A DNA stretch of 27,689 nucleotides from a virus. This document shows, piece after piece, positions 7,440-16,975 of the stretch. The stretch is from positions 1-27,689 of IMG/VR virus record IMGVR_UViG_3300043331_000569. One strand, written 5' to 3'. Made by a program: the position numbers and the translations under genes. The stretch's first letter is position 1, and each line of letters begins with the position of its first letter. Below the pieces are notes generated by a model, which saw only the letters and a list, made by a program, of their open reading frames with translations, was not told where the DNA came from and did not search any database.

Positions 7440-7816
7440 ACCCGTCAGGCGAGACTGTGATCTGGCATCGCTTGGCGGTTAAGTTGGGCTGGCCGGTCCA
7501 ATTATTGCAGCGGTTGACAACATCGAAAGAGTTCAATCGTTGGAAGACGTATCTAGCGATGGAACCGAATGAGTTCAATCCGCTGTTCTACTACCTGGCT
7601 GCTATCGCATTTATCATTGCTAGGGTGAATGCAAAAAACCCAGAACGGATTAGGTTGGAGGATTTCTTGCTCAAGTTTGAGGCCAAAGCAAAGAAAGAAG
7701 AGGGAACACCTCTATGGCAGCAGTCAAAGGCGGCGTGGTTGTCGGCATTAGGAATTAAACGGCCCAAGAAAACTCCTCGAAAGAAACACACACATAGGAA
7801 ATCCATGAGAGGTTGA
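7433..7816 (+). CDS. Tail assembly chaperone, frameshift extension (gpGT-like T domain)
   Basis: The frame is best read as join(7083..7433, 7433..7816), giving a fusion of about 244 aa; the junction reads ES-KK-RLDPSGETVIWHRLA. The only candidate independent start is a GTG at 7457 with no clear ribosome site. The T-part has WHRLAVKLGWPVQLLQRLT, EFNRWKTYLAMEPNE and FYYLAAIAFIIARV, the W..LA..LGWPV...L...EF..W pattern seen in the extensions of tail assembly chaperones, and ends in a Lys/Arg-rich tail (KRPKKTPRKKHTHRK). The T domain is expected to contact tail tube protein while the shared G part binds the tape measure. It lies directly before the tape measure gene. Confidence 0.8.
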   Translation, partial: RLDPSGETVIWHRLAVKLGWPVQLLQRLTTSKEFNRWKTYLAMEPNEFNPLFYYLAAIAFIIARVNAKNPERIRLEDFLLKFEAKAKKEEGTPLWQQSKAAWLSALGIKRPKKTPRKKHTHRKSMRG

Positions 7817-7817
7817 A

Positions 7818-9977
7818 ATGCCGTATAGTTATGATCTGCCGAGACTGGTTACTAGGATTGCTATTGATACCGTCTACATGGGTAGGGGGTTGTCTCTAGC
7901 AGAAAGGAAGATGCAAGAACATGCTATTCGCATGGGACACATAGGGACTACACTGTCATTGGCGGTATCGGTTCCTGTACAAATAGCACTTGCAGCAGCA
8001 ATTCGTACTTTTGCTGAACTTGAGGACTCTGCAATTAAAACTATGAGTAGAATTGAAGGTGGTACTAAGGAGATGGCTTATGAATTAAATCAGTTTTCGA
8101 TTGAGCTGTCTCGAACGATTCCATTTCCTGCACTAGAGATACAAGAGGCAACCGATCAAATTACTAGATTTGGCAAGAGTATTATATTTGCTAAGGGAGC
8201 TGCTGAAGGTATGGCAAAGTTTGCATTTGTTGCCAGGATGAAGGACATTAGAACGGCAACCGATGATACTATGCAAACTTTCATGGCCCTTGGTTTAGAA
8301 ACTGGGAACCTCCGAGAAGACCTTTCCAGACTTCGTGACTTAGAGGAAAAAATAATTATCACCCAACAAGCTACTGGATTTACCGGGGAGGCGATGCTGG
8401 ATGCCTTCCGTACTGGAGCAAATCAGGCTAGGCAATTTGGTCTCAGTCTTAAGGACTATGCAGCGACTCTGAAAGCCATTCAAGTATCTGGGAAAGAAGC
8501 TGGCGAAGTTGGGACTAGTTTTAATATGGCCATGCGAGCTATTATGTTTTCGAGAGGTAAAGTTCCTAATGTGTGGAAGGCACTACTAGGAATTGATCCT
8601 GGGGAAATGCAAAAACTAGACCCTATAAAACAACTAGAACTACTTAGTAGAACCATACGGTCGTTTCCAAAAGAGGACCTACCCAACGTATTCAAAGAGT
8701 TGCTGATTGAACCGAGACAGGTATCTCATGTAATGGGAATTTTACAAAATATTCCTGCTCTTAAATCGTTTAGGGAAGAACTAGAACGAGTAAATGTTAT
8801 TGAGGAACAGTTTGCAGAAATGGTTAAATCAACTAAGGCACAGTTGGTTCTCCTTTGGAATACTTTCGTTGGACTTGGGCAAGGTATTGGTGGGATTGTA
8901 GTTAAACCTATACTACTGTTTCTCAAACTATTGTTTGCAATTGCTGTAGCCTTCGAGACGGTATGGAAAGCGATGGCTCAAATTCCCATCCTGGGACAGT
9001 TTGCTTCTTTTATTATGCAAACCGTTGTTGCTCTTACCTTATTAGGATTGGCTACTTCTGGTCCTGCAATGCTATTCTATAGTTGGTTGTCAAGACTCGG
9101 GCCAATGCTAGCTCTTGGAAGAACTAGACTGGTACAATTTATTTTTTCTTTATTGGCTGTAAGTAAAACCATGAAGGCAAAAATATATGGTGCTCCGACA
9201 ACATTTGCAGGCCTCTTTCAAGTTGCTGGATGGAATAAACTGTCAACTGGAATTAGAAGTGTAGTTACATCCCTTGCGGCTGTTCCCGTTTCTGGGTGGA
9301 TAGCACTTGGAGTTGCAATGACGGGTGTTGTGTATGGACTTAGTAAAATAATAAATAAGCTGAAGGAAACAAAACAAGAAATTTTAGCTCTCAGAGAAGG
9401 ATTCCCAACAGGAATGTTTATGGATAAAGTTCCAAGGTTTAAGCGATTCACGACCCCAAGTGAGTATCTGAGAACATTGTCCGTATTGGAACGTGCTGAT
9501 ATGTATTTCCCTCCTCATGCTCTAAGACATTCCCACGAGAAACTTTTAGAACAAATAAATAAAACGAGAGAAGATTTGGAGAAGAATCTTCAATCCCCCG
9601 TTTCTATTGCAGCTAAGAAGGAGCTTCTAGCAGAGGCCAGAAGATTGAGGGCTATTACGGAGGAAGAGCACCTAAAAGCACTCGAACTAATAACAAAACC
9701 CCCTGAAGTGGAGGAGATTTTAGGAACCAAAAGATATAGGAAAACCATGAAAGAGGGTAGAGCGGGTGAGTTTGGATTCTTTTCTGCTACTACTTATGGA
9801 ACGGAGGCCGAGTACCGGGCTAGAGTTATAGGGCAACAATCCCTACTCGGCGCTTCCACTGGAATCTTACAAGAGACCAAACGAGTTAGGGAACAGGTTA
9901 CCGAGATTCACCGGCATACTCGAGATACGGTTGAAGAACTACGAAAAGGTAAACCCCGACCAGCAAATCTGAAGTGA
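7818..9977 (+). CDS. Tape measure protein
   Basis: A 719-aa protein that sets tail length and passes into the host on DNA entry. Residues about 10-340 resemble the TP901-type minor tail domain: ARKMQEHAIRMG-like helices, SVPVQIALAAAIRTFAELED, MAYELNQFSIELSRTIPFP, QEATDQITRFGK, QATGFTGEAMLDAFRTGANQ and SGKEAGEVGTSFNMAMRAI. Residues about 350-440 and 490-525 are hydrophobic, membrane-like segments (VVKPILLFLKLLFAIAVAF; SGWIALGVAMTGVVYGL). The C-terminal part is charged helix. It begins one base after the chaperone stop with GAGAGGTTG upstream. At about 0.15 nm per residue the tail would be near 100 nm, which points to a siphovirus. Confidence 0.93.
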   Translation: MPYSYDLPRLVTRIAIDTVYMGRGLSLAERKMQEHAIRMGHIGTTLSLAVSVPVQIALAAAIRTFAELEDSAIKTMSRIEGGTKEMAYELNQFSIELSRTIPFPALEIQEATDQITRFGKSIIFAKGAAEGMAKFAFVARMKDIRTATDDTMQTFMALGLETGNLREDLSRLRDLEEKIIITQQATGFTGEAMLDAFRTGANQARQFGLSLKDYAATLKAIQVSGKEAGEVGTSFNMAMRAIMFSRGKVPNVWKALLGIDPGEMQKLDPIKQLELLSRTIRSFPKEDLPNVFKELLIEPRQVSHVMGILQNIPALKSFREELERVNVIEEQFAEMVKSTKAQLVLLWNTFVGLGQGIGGIVVKPILLFLKLLFAIAVAFETVWKAMAQIPILGQFASFIMQTVVALTLLGLATSGPAMLFYSWLSRLGPMLALGRTRLVQFIFSLLAVSKTMKAKIYGAPTTFAGLFQVAGWNKLSTGIRSVVTSLAAVPVSGWIALGVAMTGVVYGLSKIINKLKETKQEILALREGFPTGMFMDKVPRFKRFTTPSEYLRTLSVLERADMYFPPHALRHSHEKLLEQINKTREDLEKNLQSPVSIAAKKELLAEARRLRAITEEEHLKALELITKPPEVEEILGTKRYRKTMKEGRAGEFGFFSATTYGTEAEYRARVIGQQSLLGASTGILQETKRVREQVTEIHRHTRDTVEELRKGKPRPANLK

Positions 9978-9981
9978 TGTC

Positions 9982-11448
9982 ATGCCAACCCAAGATGGAT
10001 TAGATACACTACCCGTACTTGATGAATATAGTCATATTGTCTGGTGCAAATATGATGAAGACTGGACCAGAAATAGAGAAGAAAGTATTGGTCAAATTCA
10101 TGTCTATCAAATAGTTTGGAAGGTCCAGACTAATAGTAATAATCTTCTTGGTGTACAGGTCTTATCTGACTTACGAAGTTTACTTGATGCAGAGATTGCC
10201 AATCCAAACTTCGATCCAATACCACGTCTAAGTTTTTACTATGGCCAACAAAGTATTCCTTGGGCGCAAGACCCTAGTTCCTTCTGTGTCAACATTTCCT
10301 GTGAGATTATTGACGTACAAGACCCTTCACTCTGGCGTGTAATAGCCGATTATGGTCCTGTTACTGAATCGGGTCCTCAACTACTGGACAAAGAACCTTT
10401 ATCACAAGACCCGATGAAGTGGCCTTTTTTTCGTTGGTTAGAAATTATCGACGATCAAGAAGTTGTGGAAACGGCAATTTGTCTTGGTATTCCAGAGTTT
10501 CTGGAAGGCTCTGATTATGCCGGAAAGCAATTTACGGGTAATTTCCTTTCTCTCCATACTATTTTTAGAGGACCCGATTATAACAACAAAGAACCCGGTC
10601 CAATCGTTAATTCAGCAGGACAGCAAACAATTGACCCTCAGATGGAATTATCCCATAGGATGATTTACAATGTTCGTGTCAACTATCCTAATGAATACTA
10701 TGCAATGTTACTTAACGAGCTTTATGGACAGACGGTTCATGCCCCTGATGCCGCTACTTATGGATTAAATAATGCTTATACGGAAAATCCGATTGAGAGT
10801 CAGTATTTTGAACATGCCGCAACCCAGATGTTTCGCATCCTTGGTTTCCCCCACGGGACATGGAAATTTCTTGTTGCCATACCGGAAATAAAGGAGTGGA
10901 GAGTAGATAATGAAGATGGAGATGGGCCTACTCAGTATGCTTCGACAACAATCAAGTTTGAGATTAAGTTAGGGAAACGCATCGAGTGGGGAGATCAGAT
11001 TTATTACTCCGGTTGGAATCGTTTAGTGCTGAATAATGGTCAGGCTTGTTTCAAAAGAGTTAAAGATGAGTATGGGGTTGAGGGAGCATTGATTTATGAT
11101 CCTCAAGATCCTAATAAGAAATTACTTTTCCCGACTCAAGCATGGAGAGTAAAAGAGGGGGAAACCATAAAAATCCAGCCCACAAATAAAGACGAGCTTG
11201 AAGGATTGATGGACCTAGTAGAAACCTCCGAACCAATCAACCTTCGACCCGATGGTACTCAGCATACCGATCCTGATGAACAACCAGATCATATCTGGTA
11301 TCTGAACTTGCGCCCGGCAAATTACTTCAAAATTACAGGATATTATTCCACTCCAATAGGGGATCCTATGCCAGTACTTCCCGTTCTGGGCGGGGCAGAA
11401 GTTTTTCCCCCGCCTCCGCCGTGGCTCAATTTACCTACATTTCCATAA
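9982..11448 (+). CDS. Unknown distal tail / baseplate-region protein
   Basis: A 488-aa protein right after the tape measure gene. I do not recognise a family. It is acidic and aromatic, with segments such as DEYSHIVWCKYDEDWTRN, RLSFYYGQQSIPWAQDP, RMIYNVRVNYPNEYYAMLLN and ASTTIKFEIKLGKRIEWG that look like beta-rich virion protein. There is no signal peptide or membrane helix. The C-terminus ends in a proline run (FPPPPPWLNLPTFP). Position immediately downstream of the tape measure is where the distal tail protein lies in siphoviruses, so this is the best candidate for that role, by context only. Confidence 0.55.
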   Translation: MPTQDGLDTLPVLDEYSHIVWCKYDEDWTRNREESIGQIHVYQIVWKVQTNSNNLLGVQVLSDLRSLLDAEIANPNFDPIPRLSFYYGQQSIPWAQDPSSFCVNISCEIIDVQDPSLWRVIADYGPVTESGPQLLDKEPLSQDPMKWPFFRWLEIIDDQEVVETAICLGIPEFLEGSDYAGKQFTGNFLSLHTIFRGPDYNNKEPGPIVNSAGQQTIDPQMELSHRMIYNVRVNYPNEYYAMLLNELYGQTVHAPDAATYGLNNAYTENPIESQYFEHAATQMFRILGFPHGTWKFLVAIPEIKEWRVDNEDGDGPTQYASTTIKFEIKLGKRIEWGDQIYYSGWNRLVLNNGQACFKRVKDEYGVEGALIYDPQDPNKKLLFPTQAWRVKEGETIKIQPTNKDELEGLMDLVETSEPINLRPDGTQHTDPDEQPDHIWYLNLRPANYFKITGYYSTPIGDPMPVLPVLGGAEVFPPPPPWLNLPTFP

Positions 11449-11453
11449 CCTTT

Positions 11454-13214
11454 ATGGAATACTACTTTACCCCATCTGACAGGGCAAAGATTCAGACGGC
11501 AATCAACGAGATTCGCCAGTTTAGCTCTATCCTTACATCGGTAAGAAGACGTAGGACAAAGCCTGGGGGGAGGCAGCTCCCACTCTACCAGCTCATTCGG
11601 GGAGAGGTGAACGATTATGGGGCTACCGACGGCTCTCAGCCTTATACTGAACTTGAGAACGTCATTGAGTTTGAAGAAGATGCTATTCTACCTCGTCCAG
11701 AGCCAATCAAAGTAGCAGTAGACGGTGCTGTACTCGCCTCTGGTGATATTGTGTGGGCGGCTTACCACAAAGAGTATCTAACTGACCCCGATACGGTAGA
11801 TTGGGTACGGATTCCAACGGCTGAAGGTGCTCCTCCACTAAGAAGGTTTGAGATAGTTGAAGGAAAATATACCACGGATCAGGATGTATTTGTGAGATGG
11901 TTAGACTTTGATGGCAATATGGTTGGCGATCCAGATTATCCAACTTTGATCTACGACCCGGAGGAATTATTTGCTGGACAGGCTGCTAATTATCTACCAG
12001 AGTCATATCCAAAAGGGTTTCGGGGAACGGCATTAGTTCGTGCTGATCTGAACGAATATACCAGTGAAGAGTATGCTCTAGAGGCCCCACGTTGGGAAAT
12101 TATAGGAATGGAAGGGTGGGCAAAGTGGATTACTGCCACTTATGAGGAAGAAGATTACACATTTGAAGATATCAGGAAAGAACAACCTTGGTTTCGTTTC
12201 ACCGGGGTTTTCAATTATCGGGGTGGTTGGGACCGAAAACCTCCTCAGAATGTAGGAGAGCCGATTCGGTGGGCCGATGACGTAGAGGACCCTCTGGTAG
12301 AACCAATCATCGGGGATACGGTACTTTTGAAATTGGTGGATGCCGACGGGTGGGACTATGACGAAGTGCCGGTTGGGTGGGAAGATCAACCGTGGATGCC
12401 TTTATATCTTCCGGTTGCTGTGTTTGAGCGCAATCAATTGGTAATGGTTGCCGAAGCGTCAGACTATGAATATGAATATGAGACCCCCGAAGGGTCTCCT
12501 ATTAACAAGACAGGAGATGTATTTCCAGGTCGTCGGGGGAATTCGGTTGGTATTTTCCCATCGACATTCGATTTTACCAGTACTTGTTGGATCACTGATT
12601 TAGCTGACCAGTCTACACTACCGAATCATTCCAAGTACATAGGTCGATTTGTTGGACTATATAATCCCGATCCAGAGGGAGAATATGGGGGAGATGAAAG
12701 GCCAAGATTTGCAATTAGAAGCGGTGGAACTGGGGGTGGTGATGTTATTATTGCTCTGATTGAAGACGATATAGAAGGAATAACTGAGGACGATCCACCA
12801 ACTAAGTTGGAACAATCTGACTGTGATGCATTAAATCTGTGGGGATTCACTCCCGTCACAGTAGAATTGAAGTATTATATTGATGATTCCGACTATGGTT
12901 ATGCTGGTGGGGAGCACTTTATTTTAGCTACCGAAGAGGGAGATTCCTATGATTATGGTTGTCCAGTATATTCCACTAGGACATTTTATTATTTGGATGC
13001 AAAAAGGTTTGAAACTGGCACCTATACAAGACAACAATATGAGGCTGTCCATGATGACTTGGGGGAGAATGATCTGTGGCCTCCAGAGGGAACAAATCTA
13101 GAGGAACATTGGAAACGGAGATATCGTGTGTTGACAATCAATTCAGTCATTATGATTCGCACCTGTAAAGTTTTACCTCCCCCATCAATATCAGAAGTAT
13201 TAGGTGGTTCTTGA
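11454..13214 (+). CDS. Unknown structural protein, probable baseplate component
   Basis: About 586 aa from the ATG at 11454; a GTG at 11421 would overlap the previous gene by 28 bp, and neither start has a good ribosome site. The N-terminus (FTPSDRAKIQTAINEIRQFSSILTSVRRRR) is helical and basic; the rest is acidic, rich in Trp, Tyr, Asp and Pro, with segments like SGDIVWAAYHKEYL, EVPVGWEDQPWMPLYLPVAVFE and SDYEYEYETPEG. Composition matches the genes on both sides, so the three were probably acquired and evolve together as a tail-tip set. No catalytic motif or known fold is recognised. Confidence 0.55.
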   Translation: MEYYFTPSDRAKIQTAINEIRQFSSILTSVRRRRTKPGGRQLPLYQLIRGEVNDYGATDGSQPYTELENVIEFEEDAILPRPEPIKVAVDGAVLASGDIVWAAYHKEYLTDPDTVDWVRIPTAEGAPPLRRFEIVEGKYTTDQDVFVRWLDFDGNMVGDPDYPTLIYDPEELFAGQAANYLPESYPKGFRGTALVRADLNEYTSEEYALEAPRWEIIGMEGWAKWITATYEEEDYTFEDIRKEQPWFRFTGVFNYRGGWDRKPPQNVGEPIRWADDVEDPLVEPIIGDTVLLKLVDADGWDYDEVPVGWEDQPWMPLYLPVAVFERNQLVMVAEASDYEYEYETPEGSPINKTGDVFPGRRGNSVGIFPSTFDFTSTCWITDLADQSTLPNHSKYIGRFVGLYNPDPEGEYGGDERPRFAIRSGGTGGGDVIIALIEDDIEGITEDDPPTKLEQSDCDALNLWGFTPVTVELKYYIDDSDYGYAGGEHFILATEEGDSYDYGCPVYSTRTFYYLDAKRFETGTYTRQQYEAVHDDLGENDLWPPEGTNLEEHWKRRYRVLTINSVIMIRTCKVLPPPSISEVLGGS

Positions 13215-13217
13215 GAA

Positions 13218-16200
13218 ATGCAAGCTGGAATAGATGGAGTCGGTTGTTGTGATGTTCCTGATGCTGTTTGGGGAGTCTCCTCCAATGCCCCACACTTTCT
13301 TGAGTTGATCGACGCAGGGGATGGTGTTCTTTTCCCTTATGATCTAAGGGGGAACAACGGTTACCTTGATGTTCTGCCGGACTATCCTGGAAACAAGGAA
13401 ATAGTCCCTATAGTTGTTCCACGGCAAGTTGATGGGGTATTTCCCTTCTTTGCAGCTAGGGTTCCATCTAGCTATCCTTATGCCTATTGTGAAGACCATC
13501 CACCAATGAGTTCTGCTGATCCTGAGGCAGAAGAACAGTGGAAGGTGGAACTATCTGAACTTTGGCGGCATAAGGATGAGGAGGCTCCAACCCCCGATGT
13601 TGTTCCAGGTTGGGGATTGGCCTTTTCATCGAGGGCAATCTATGTTGATGGGAAGCAAAGTTATGTTAACTATAGGATTTACCCAAAACAGGAGGACGGA
13701 GACTATTCGCTCAGTGCTTACGAGATACAACCTTGGGCAGTGCATGGAACTCATGCAATCATAGATATTGACAAGGAGGAAAGAATTGCCCTGTATCCAG
13801 TCGAGTATTTCAATTTTCCAACTAGTCCAACTTTGATGGAGAGTATGTATAGTTCATTCGTTCCATCAAACACTCTCAATACGGCTGGATTAGAACGACT
13901 CGAACCAGCAAACGATCAGTATTTTGGACTTGAATACTATGTTGGTTCAGAGTATGATCCATCGAAGCCAATCGAAAGTCATACTTGGAAGGTGTTTAGG
14001 GTTAAGTATGAAGGAACCCGGCTGGGTTCTCCAGGTATTGAAATCTTTTGTACCACTGATAACCACGGGATAGTTGGTGATCCAGCAATCCCATATAGTA
14101 ACGATCATATCATTATGCTCCCTGCTGTGCGGGCATATATTGACACTTCTCTACCCGAACCTGATGAGTGTTGGGTTTGTGCAAAAACAATTGAGGGTGA
14201 TCCAGAATTGGTTGTTGGTCGCTGGTTGCAAAAGGTGTATCGTACTGGTGTCGGAAGTGAGGATGAAGAAACTGGGGCCGCTGATGGCACGTTGACCCCT
14301 GGTGAAATCGAGAAGACAATTCTTCCCACAACTCAAACTGACGAGGATTTTCCGTCTGAGAATTGGGCTGATCTTCGTGTCTGGTGTTACAATCGGATAT
14401 GGGACTATATCAGTAATGAGCCAAAGGATTTATTGTTGTTTACTTCATCTGGGGAAATAACAATTGAGGAGCCAGTCATCGTATTTGAAGATGAAATGGA
14501 TGCCAACCCAGAACTTGATATCAATATCAACCTTCCAGAGGGATTACAGTTTGTCAATGGTGGAAACCCTATTGGCAATCTTTGGATCGTTGACGATTCT
14601 GATTCTCACAGTGGAACCTTTTCTGCAAGGGTGAATGACAACACAGTTACTGAAGGGATAACATCTCTATCCATTACGGTCAATGTTAGGACAGCAAGTA
14701 GTCCTATTTCCTTCTGGTATAGACATGATAATCGGAGGGCTCATGCCCTGCCACCTCACGATCTAATTCCAGTTCCCGATGTTGAGAATACTTTTATCTT
14801 TTCAGTAGATGGAGTTCCAAAGTTAACTGTTACCAACTCAACATTTACCGATCATAGCGACTATACAACTTGGTATCAACATACTGAATCCCTGCCCGCT
14901 GGAACGCATACTTTAACTTGGAAGTTTACCAGAGTTCACCCTCATACGAGCACATTTCAGGAAGCTATTGGAACATGGTTAGACAATATCGAATTTCCAG
15001 AGGTGTTGATCGGTGATGATATCAACGGAACAAAAAGGTGGTGTTACGATGGGGAGAAAGTGATCAGTCTCGAAAATCTTTGGTCGTGGGCGAAGCGAGA
15101 TGATGAAGCTGGGTCAGTAAGTCTTGATGGAAGGGGAACGACCATACCATACTTTGTAACGATGGATCGAAAGGGGAGATTATTGATTGGGAATCCCCAC
15201 TATGTTCTCCGATTGAACCAAGACAGAACACTTGATGAGTCTCATGGAGGTGCAAGATTCGATCCTGGTATTGATAGTGATGAGAGTGGGGGATATGTTC
15301 GGTTTACTGCTTCTCCCAACGTCTACAATAATCTGGACCCTCCGTGTAATGATCCAGATGTCCCAATTCTCCAACCTGATCCATTAGATGATCCACGTTG
15401 GGGGGCGTTCCAGATTCTCCCTAAGAGAGATTGCAGTTACCAGTTACGTGGAGTGAATGGGACTTATCGAGATGCCACCAACTTACTGGTCCCGTTGAGT
15501 GAGTTCAAGTATCGTTATCCACAAGTCGATTTGACTATTACTGAATTATACAAATACAATCATTTACGGTCAAAAGGTTTGTGGACTATGCGTCCGTGTT
15601 GTTGGACAGTCTCCGAAGATGGCAGAACTCTAATTCCCCACTTAGAAGTGATTTGGCGTCCAACGAAGTCGCATCCGGCCTGGCCTGAAGGGCCTCCTTA
15701 TGCTCATCCCCCATACCAATCCGATTTTGCCAATTCAGATCAAAATAACCAGTGGTTACACTTTAGACCGAGGGACCATCGGCATTTGTCTATCGGATCG
15801 GAAAAACCTCGGTGGTCCCCATATAGTTATGTCATATCACGATCCTATAGTGATTCCTGGTCCCAGGACCCCCAATATGTTTGGACTAGAATTTCGGGGG
15901 CTAATCCACCTAATGATCCAGAGCATGAAGATTATTGGGACCCTGATTGGGCACCTGGGGTAGGTTATGGTCCTTGGTCAGATGCAAAGTGGTTCCTTGT
16001 CCAAGCCAGGCATACACCAACTTCAATCGTCACTTCTCGTGGACTGAGTCCGGTCTCTATATCTAATCTGTGTGACGATCCAGAGAATCCAGATGTTCTA
16101 GTAGCTAGTGCTGTTTGGAGGTTGTCTATTGGGGGACCAGGGACTGTGGCATGGCTCAATTATATAGACTTCGATATTGTTGATTGTGACTGCAACTGTT

Positions 16201-16244
16201 GCTTTGAAGGACTACAACCTCCAATAAAAGTTCCAGAAGATTAA
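13218..16244 (+). CDS. Very large unknown tail-tip / baseplate protein with cysteine clusters
   Basis: A 1008-aa protein starting 3 nt after the previous stop. It carries paired cysteines near the N-terminus (GVGCCDV, residues 10-11) and a cluster near the C-terminus (DCDCNCCFEG, residues 990-995). Residues about 460-600 look like a carbohydrate-binding jelly roll: SHSGTFSARVNDNTV, ITSLSITVNVRTASSPISFW, FIFSVDGVPKLTV and ESLPAGTHTLTWKFTRVHP. The remainder is rich in Trp, Pro, Asp and Tyr. Its position, size and composition fit a receptor-binding or baseplate hub protein; the jelly roll suggests glycan recognition. No hydrolase active site was recognised. Confidence 0.55.
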   Translation: MQAGIDGVGCCDVPDAVWGVSSNAPHFLELIDAGDGVLFPYDLRGNNGYLDVLPDYPGNKEIVPIVVPRQVDGVFPFFAARVPSSYPYAYCEDHPPMSSADPEAEEQWKVELSELWRHKDEEAPTPDVVPGWGLAFSSRAIYVDGKQSYVNYRIYPKQEDGDYSLSAYEIQPWAVHGTHAIIDIDKEERIALYPVEYFNFPTSPTLMESMYSSFVPSNTLNTAGLERLEPANDQYFGLEYYVGSEYDPSKPIESHTWKVFRVKYEGTRLGSPGIEIFCTTDNHGIVGDPAIPYSNDHIIMLPAVRAYIDTSLPEPDECWVCAKTIEGDPELVVGRWLQKVYRTGVGSEDEETGAADGTLTPGEIEKTILPTTQTDEDFPSENWADLRVWCYNRIWDYISNEPKDLLLFTSSGEITIEEPVIVFEDEMDANPELDININLPEGLQFVNGGNPIGNLWIVDDSDSHSGTFSARVNDNTVTEGITSLSITVNVRTASSPISFWYRHDNRRAHALPPHDLIPVPDVENTFIFSVDGVPKLTVTNSTFTDHSDYTTWYQHTESLPAGTHTLTWKFTRVHPHTSTFQEAIGTWLDNIEFPEVLIGDDINGTKRWCYDGEKVISLENLWSWAKRDDEAGSVSLDGRGTTIPYFVTMDRKGRLLIGNPHYVLRLNQDRTLDESHGGARFDPGIDSDESGGYVRFTASPNVYNNLDPPCNDPDVPILQPDPLDDPRWGAFQILPKRDCSYQLRGVNGTYRDATNLLVPLSEFKYRYPQVDLTITELYKYNHLRSKGLWTMRPCCWTVSEDGRTLIPHLEVIWRPTKSHPAWPEGPPYAHPPYQSDFANSDQNNQWLHFRPRDHRHLSIGSEKPRWSPYSYVISRSYSDSWSQDPQYVWTRISGANPPNDPEHEDYWDPDWAPGVGYGPWSDAKWFLVQARHTPTSIVTSRGLSPVSISNLCDDPENPDVLVASAVWRLSIGGPGTVAWLNYIDFDIVDCDCNCCFEGLQPPIKVPED

Positions 16245-16261
16245 GGGTGTCCAGTGGGCCA

Positions 16262-16975
16262 ATGAAAATATATACGGTACACTTTGGAACATCACCAATC
16301 TACAAAAGGTTCTGTACTGTACTAGCTACTAGTGTTAGAGTAAATTCTCCTCATACTCCGTTGACCGTCCATAAGGTACAAGATTGTGACCCAGAAATTA
16401 CGTCCCGATTGAGGCATGGCCGGACGGGACACGACATTAACAATGCTCTGAAAACTAAGTACCACAACGATATCATCCAATCTGCAAGGAACGGAGAACT
16501 CCTTTGCCTGATTGACGTGGATGTTATAGTAACAGGAGATATGAGGGATGTGGAGCAAGAGGGAGAATTTGATCTGGCCGTTACAGTTCGTAGTGGGGGA
16601 CGGATCAACAGTGGTGTAGTATTCGTCCTGGTGTCTGAGAAAACAAAGGAATGGTATCGACGTTGGTATGAGCTAGTCTTAGTTTTATTGGATGATCCGA
16701 AACAACTAAGACAACTCAAATCTAAATATGCCGGGATTAATCAGTCGGCTTTGGAGACGATGCTGTTGGAACCACATGATTTGGTAGTTAAAAAGCTCCC
16801 TTGCAATATTTGGAATTGTACTCCTATCTGCTATCCACAATTTAATGAACAAACCAAAGTGGTTCATTTATTGGAGCAAGCTAGAAGGGTTTTTAGTAGA
16901 AGGGGAGTAGCTTCTGGTCCCACCCGCAAGGTTATCTCAATCTGGAATGAACTGGAAAGAAGGATAGGGAGATGA
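16262..16975 (+). CDS. GT-A fold glycosyltransferase
   Basis: About 237 aa from ATG 16262 (a GTG at 16247 would add five residues and sits against TAAGG with no spacing). It starts MKIYTVHFGTSPIYKRF, has a DXD-type metal and nucleotide-sugar site in LLCLIDVDVIVTGD (D85, D87), and the RINSGVVFV motif that follows the DXD in GT8/Nucleotid_trans-like enzymes. A basic C-terminal end (RKVISIWNELERRIGR) closes it. It should transfer a sugar from a nucleotide donor; donor and acceptor are unknown. It is the first gene of the sugar cassette, directly after the baseplate genes, and its stop overlaps the next ATG (ATGA). Confidence 0.75.
   Translation: MKIYTVHFGTSPIYKRFCTVLATSVRVNSPHTPLTVHKVQDCDPEITSRLRHGRTGHDINNALKTKYHNDIIQSARNGELLCLIDVDVIVTGDMRDVEQEGEFDLAVTVRSGGRINSGVVFVLVSEKTKEWYRRWYELVLVLLDDPKQLRQLKSKYAGINQSALETMLLEPHDLVVKKLPCNIWNCTPICYPQFNEQTKVVHLLEQARRVFSRRGVASGPTRKVISIWNELERRIGR

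Noticed and set aside
11402-11448. T5-C5 run near the overlap of two tail-tip genes as a frameshift site
   Set aside because: The -1 frame is open upstream to about 11280, but TTTTTCCCCC does not match the X_XXY_YYZ rule in this phase. A sequencing indel cannot be excluded, but nothing demands it.
12480-12498. Perfect hairpin GAGACCC-CCGAA-GGGTCTC
   Set aside because: It lies deep inside a coding gene, has no T-run, and no nearby start or stop; a chance palindrome in coding sequence is more likely.
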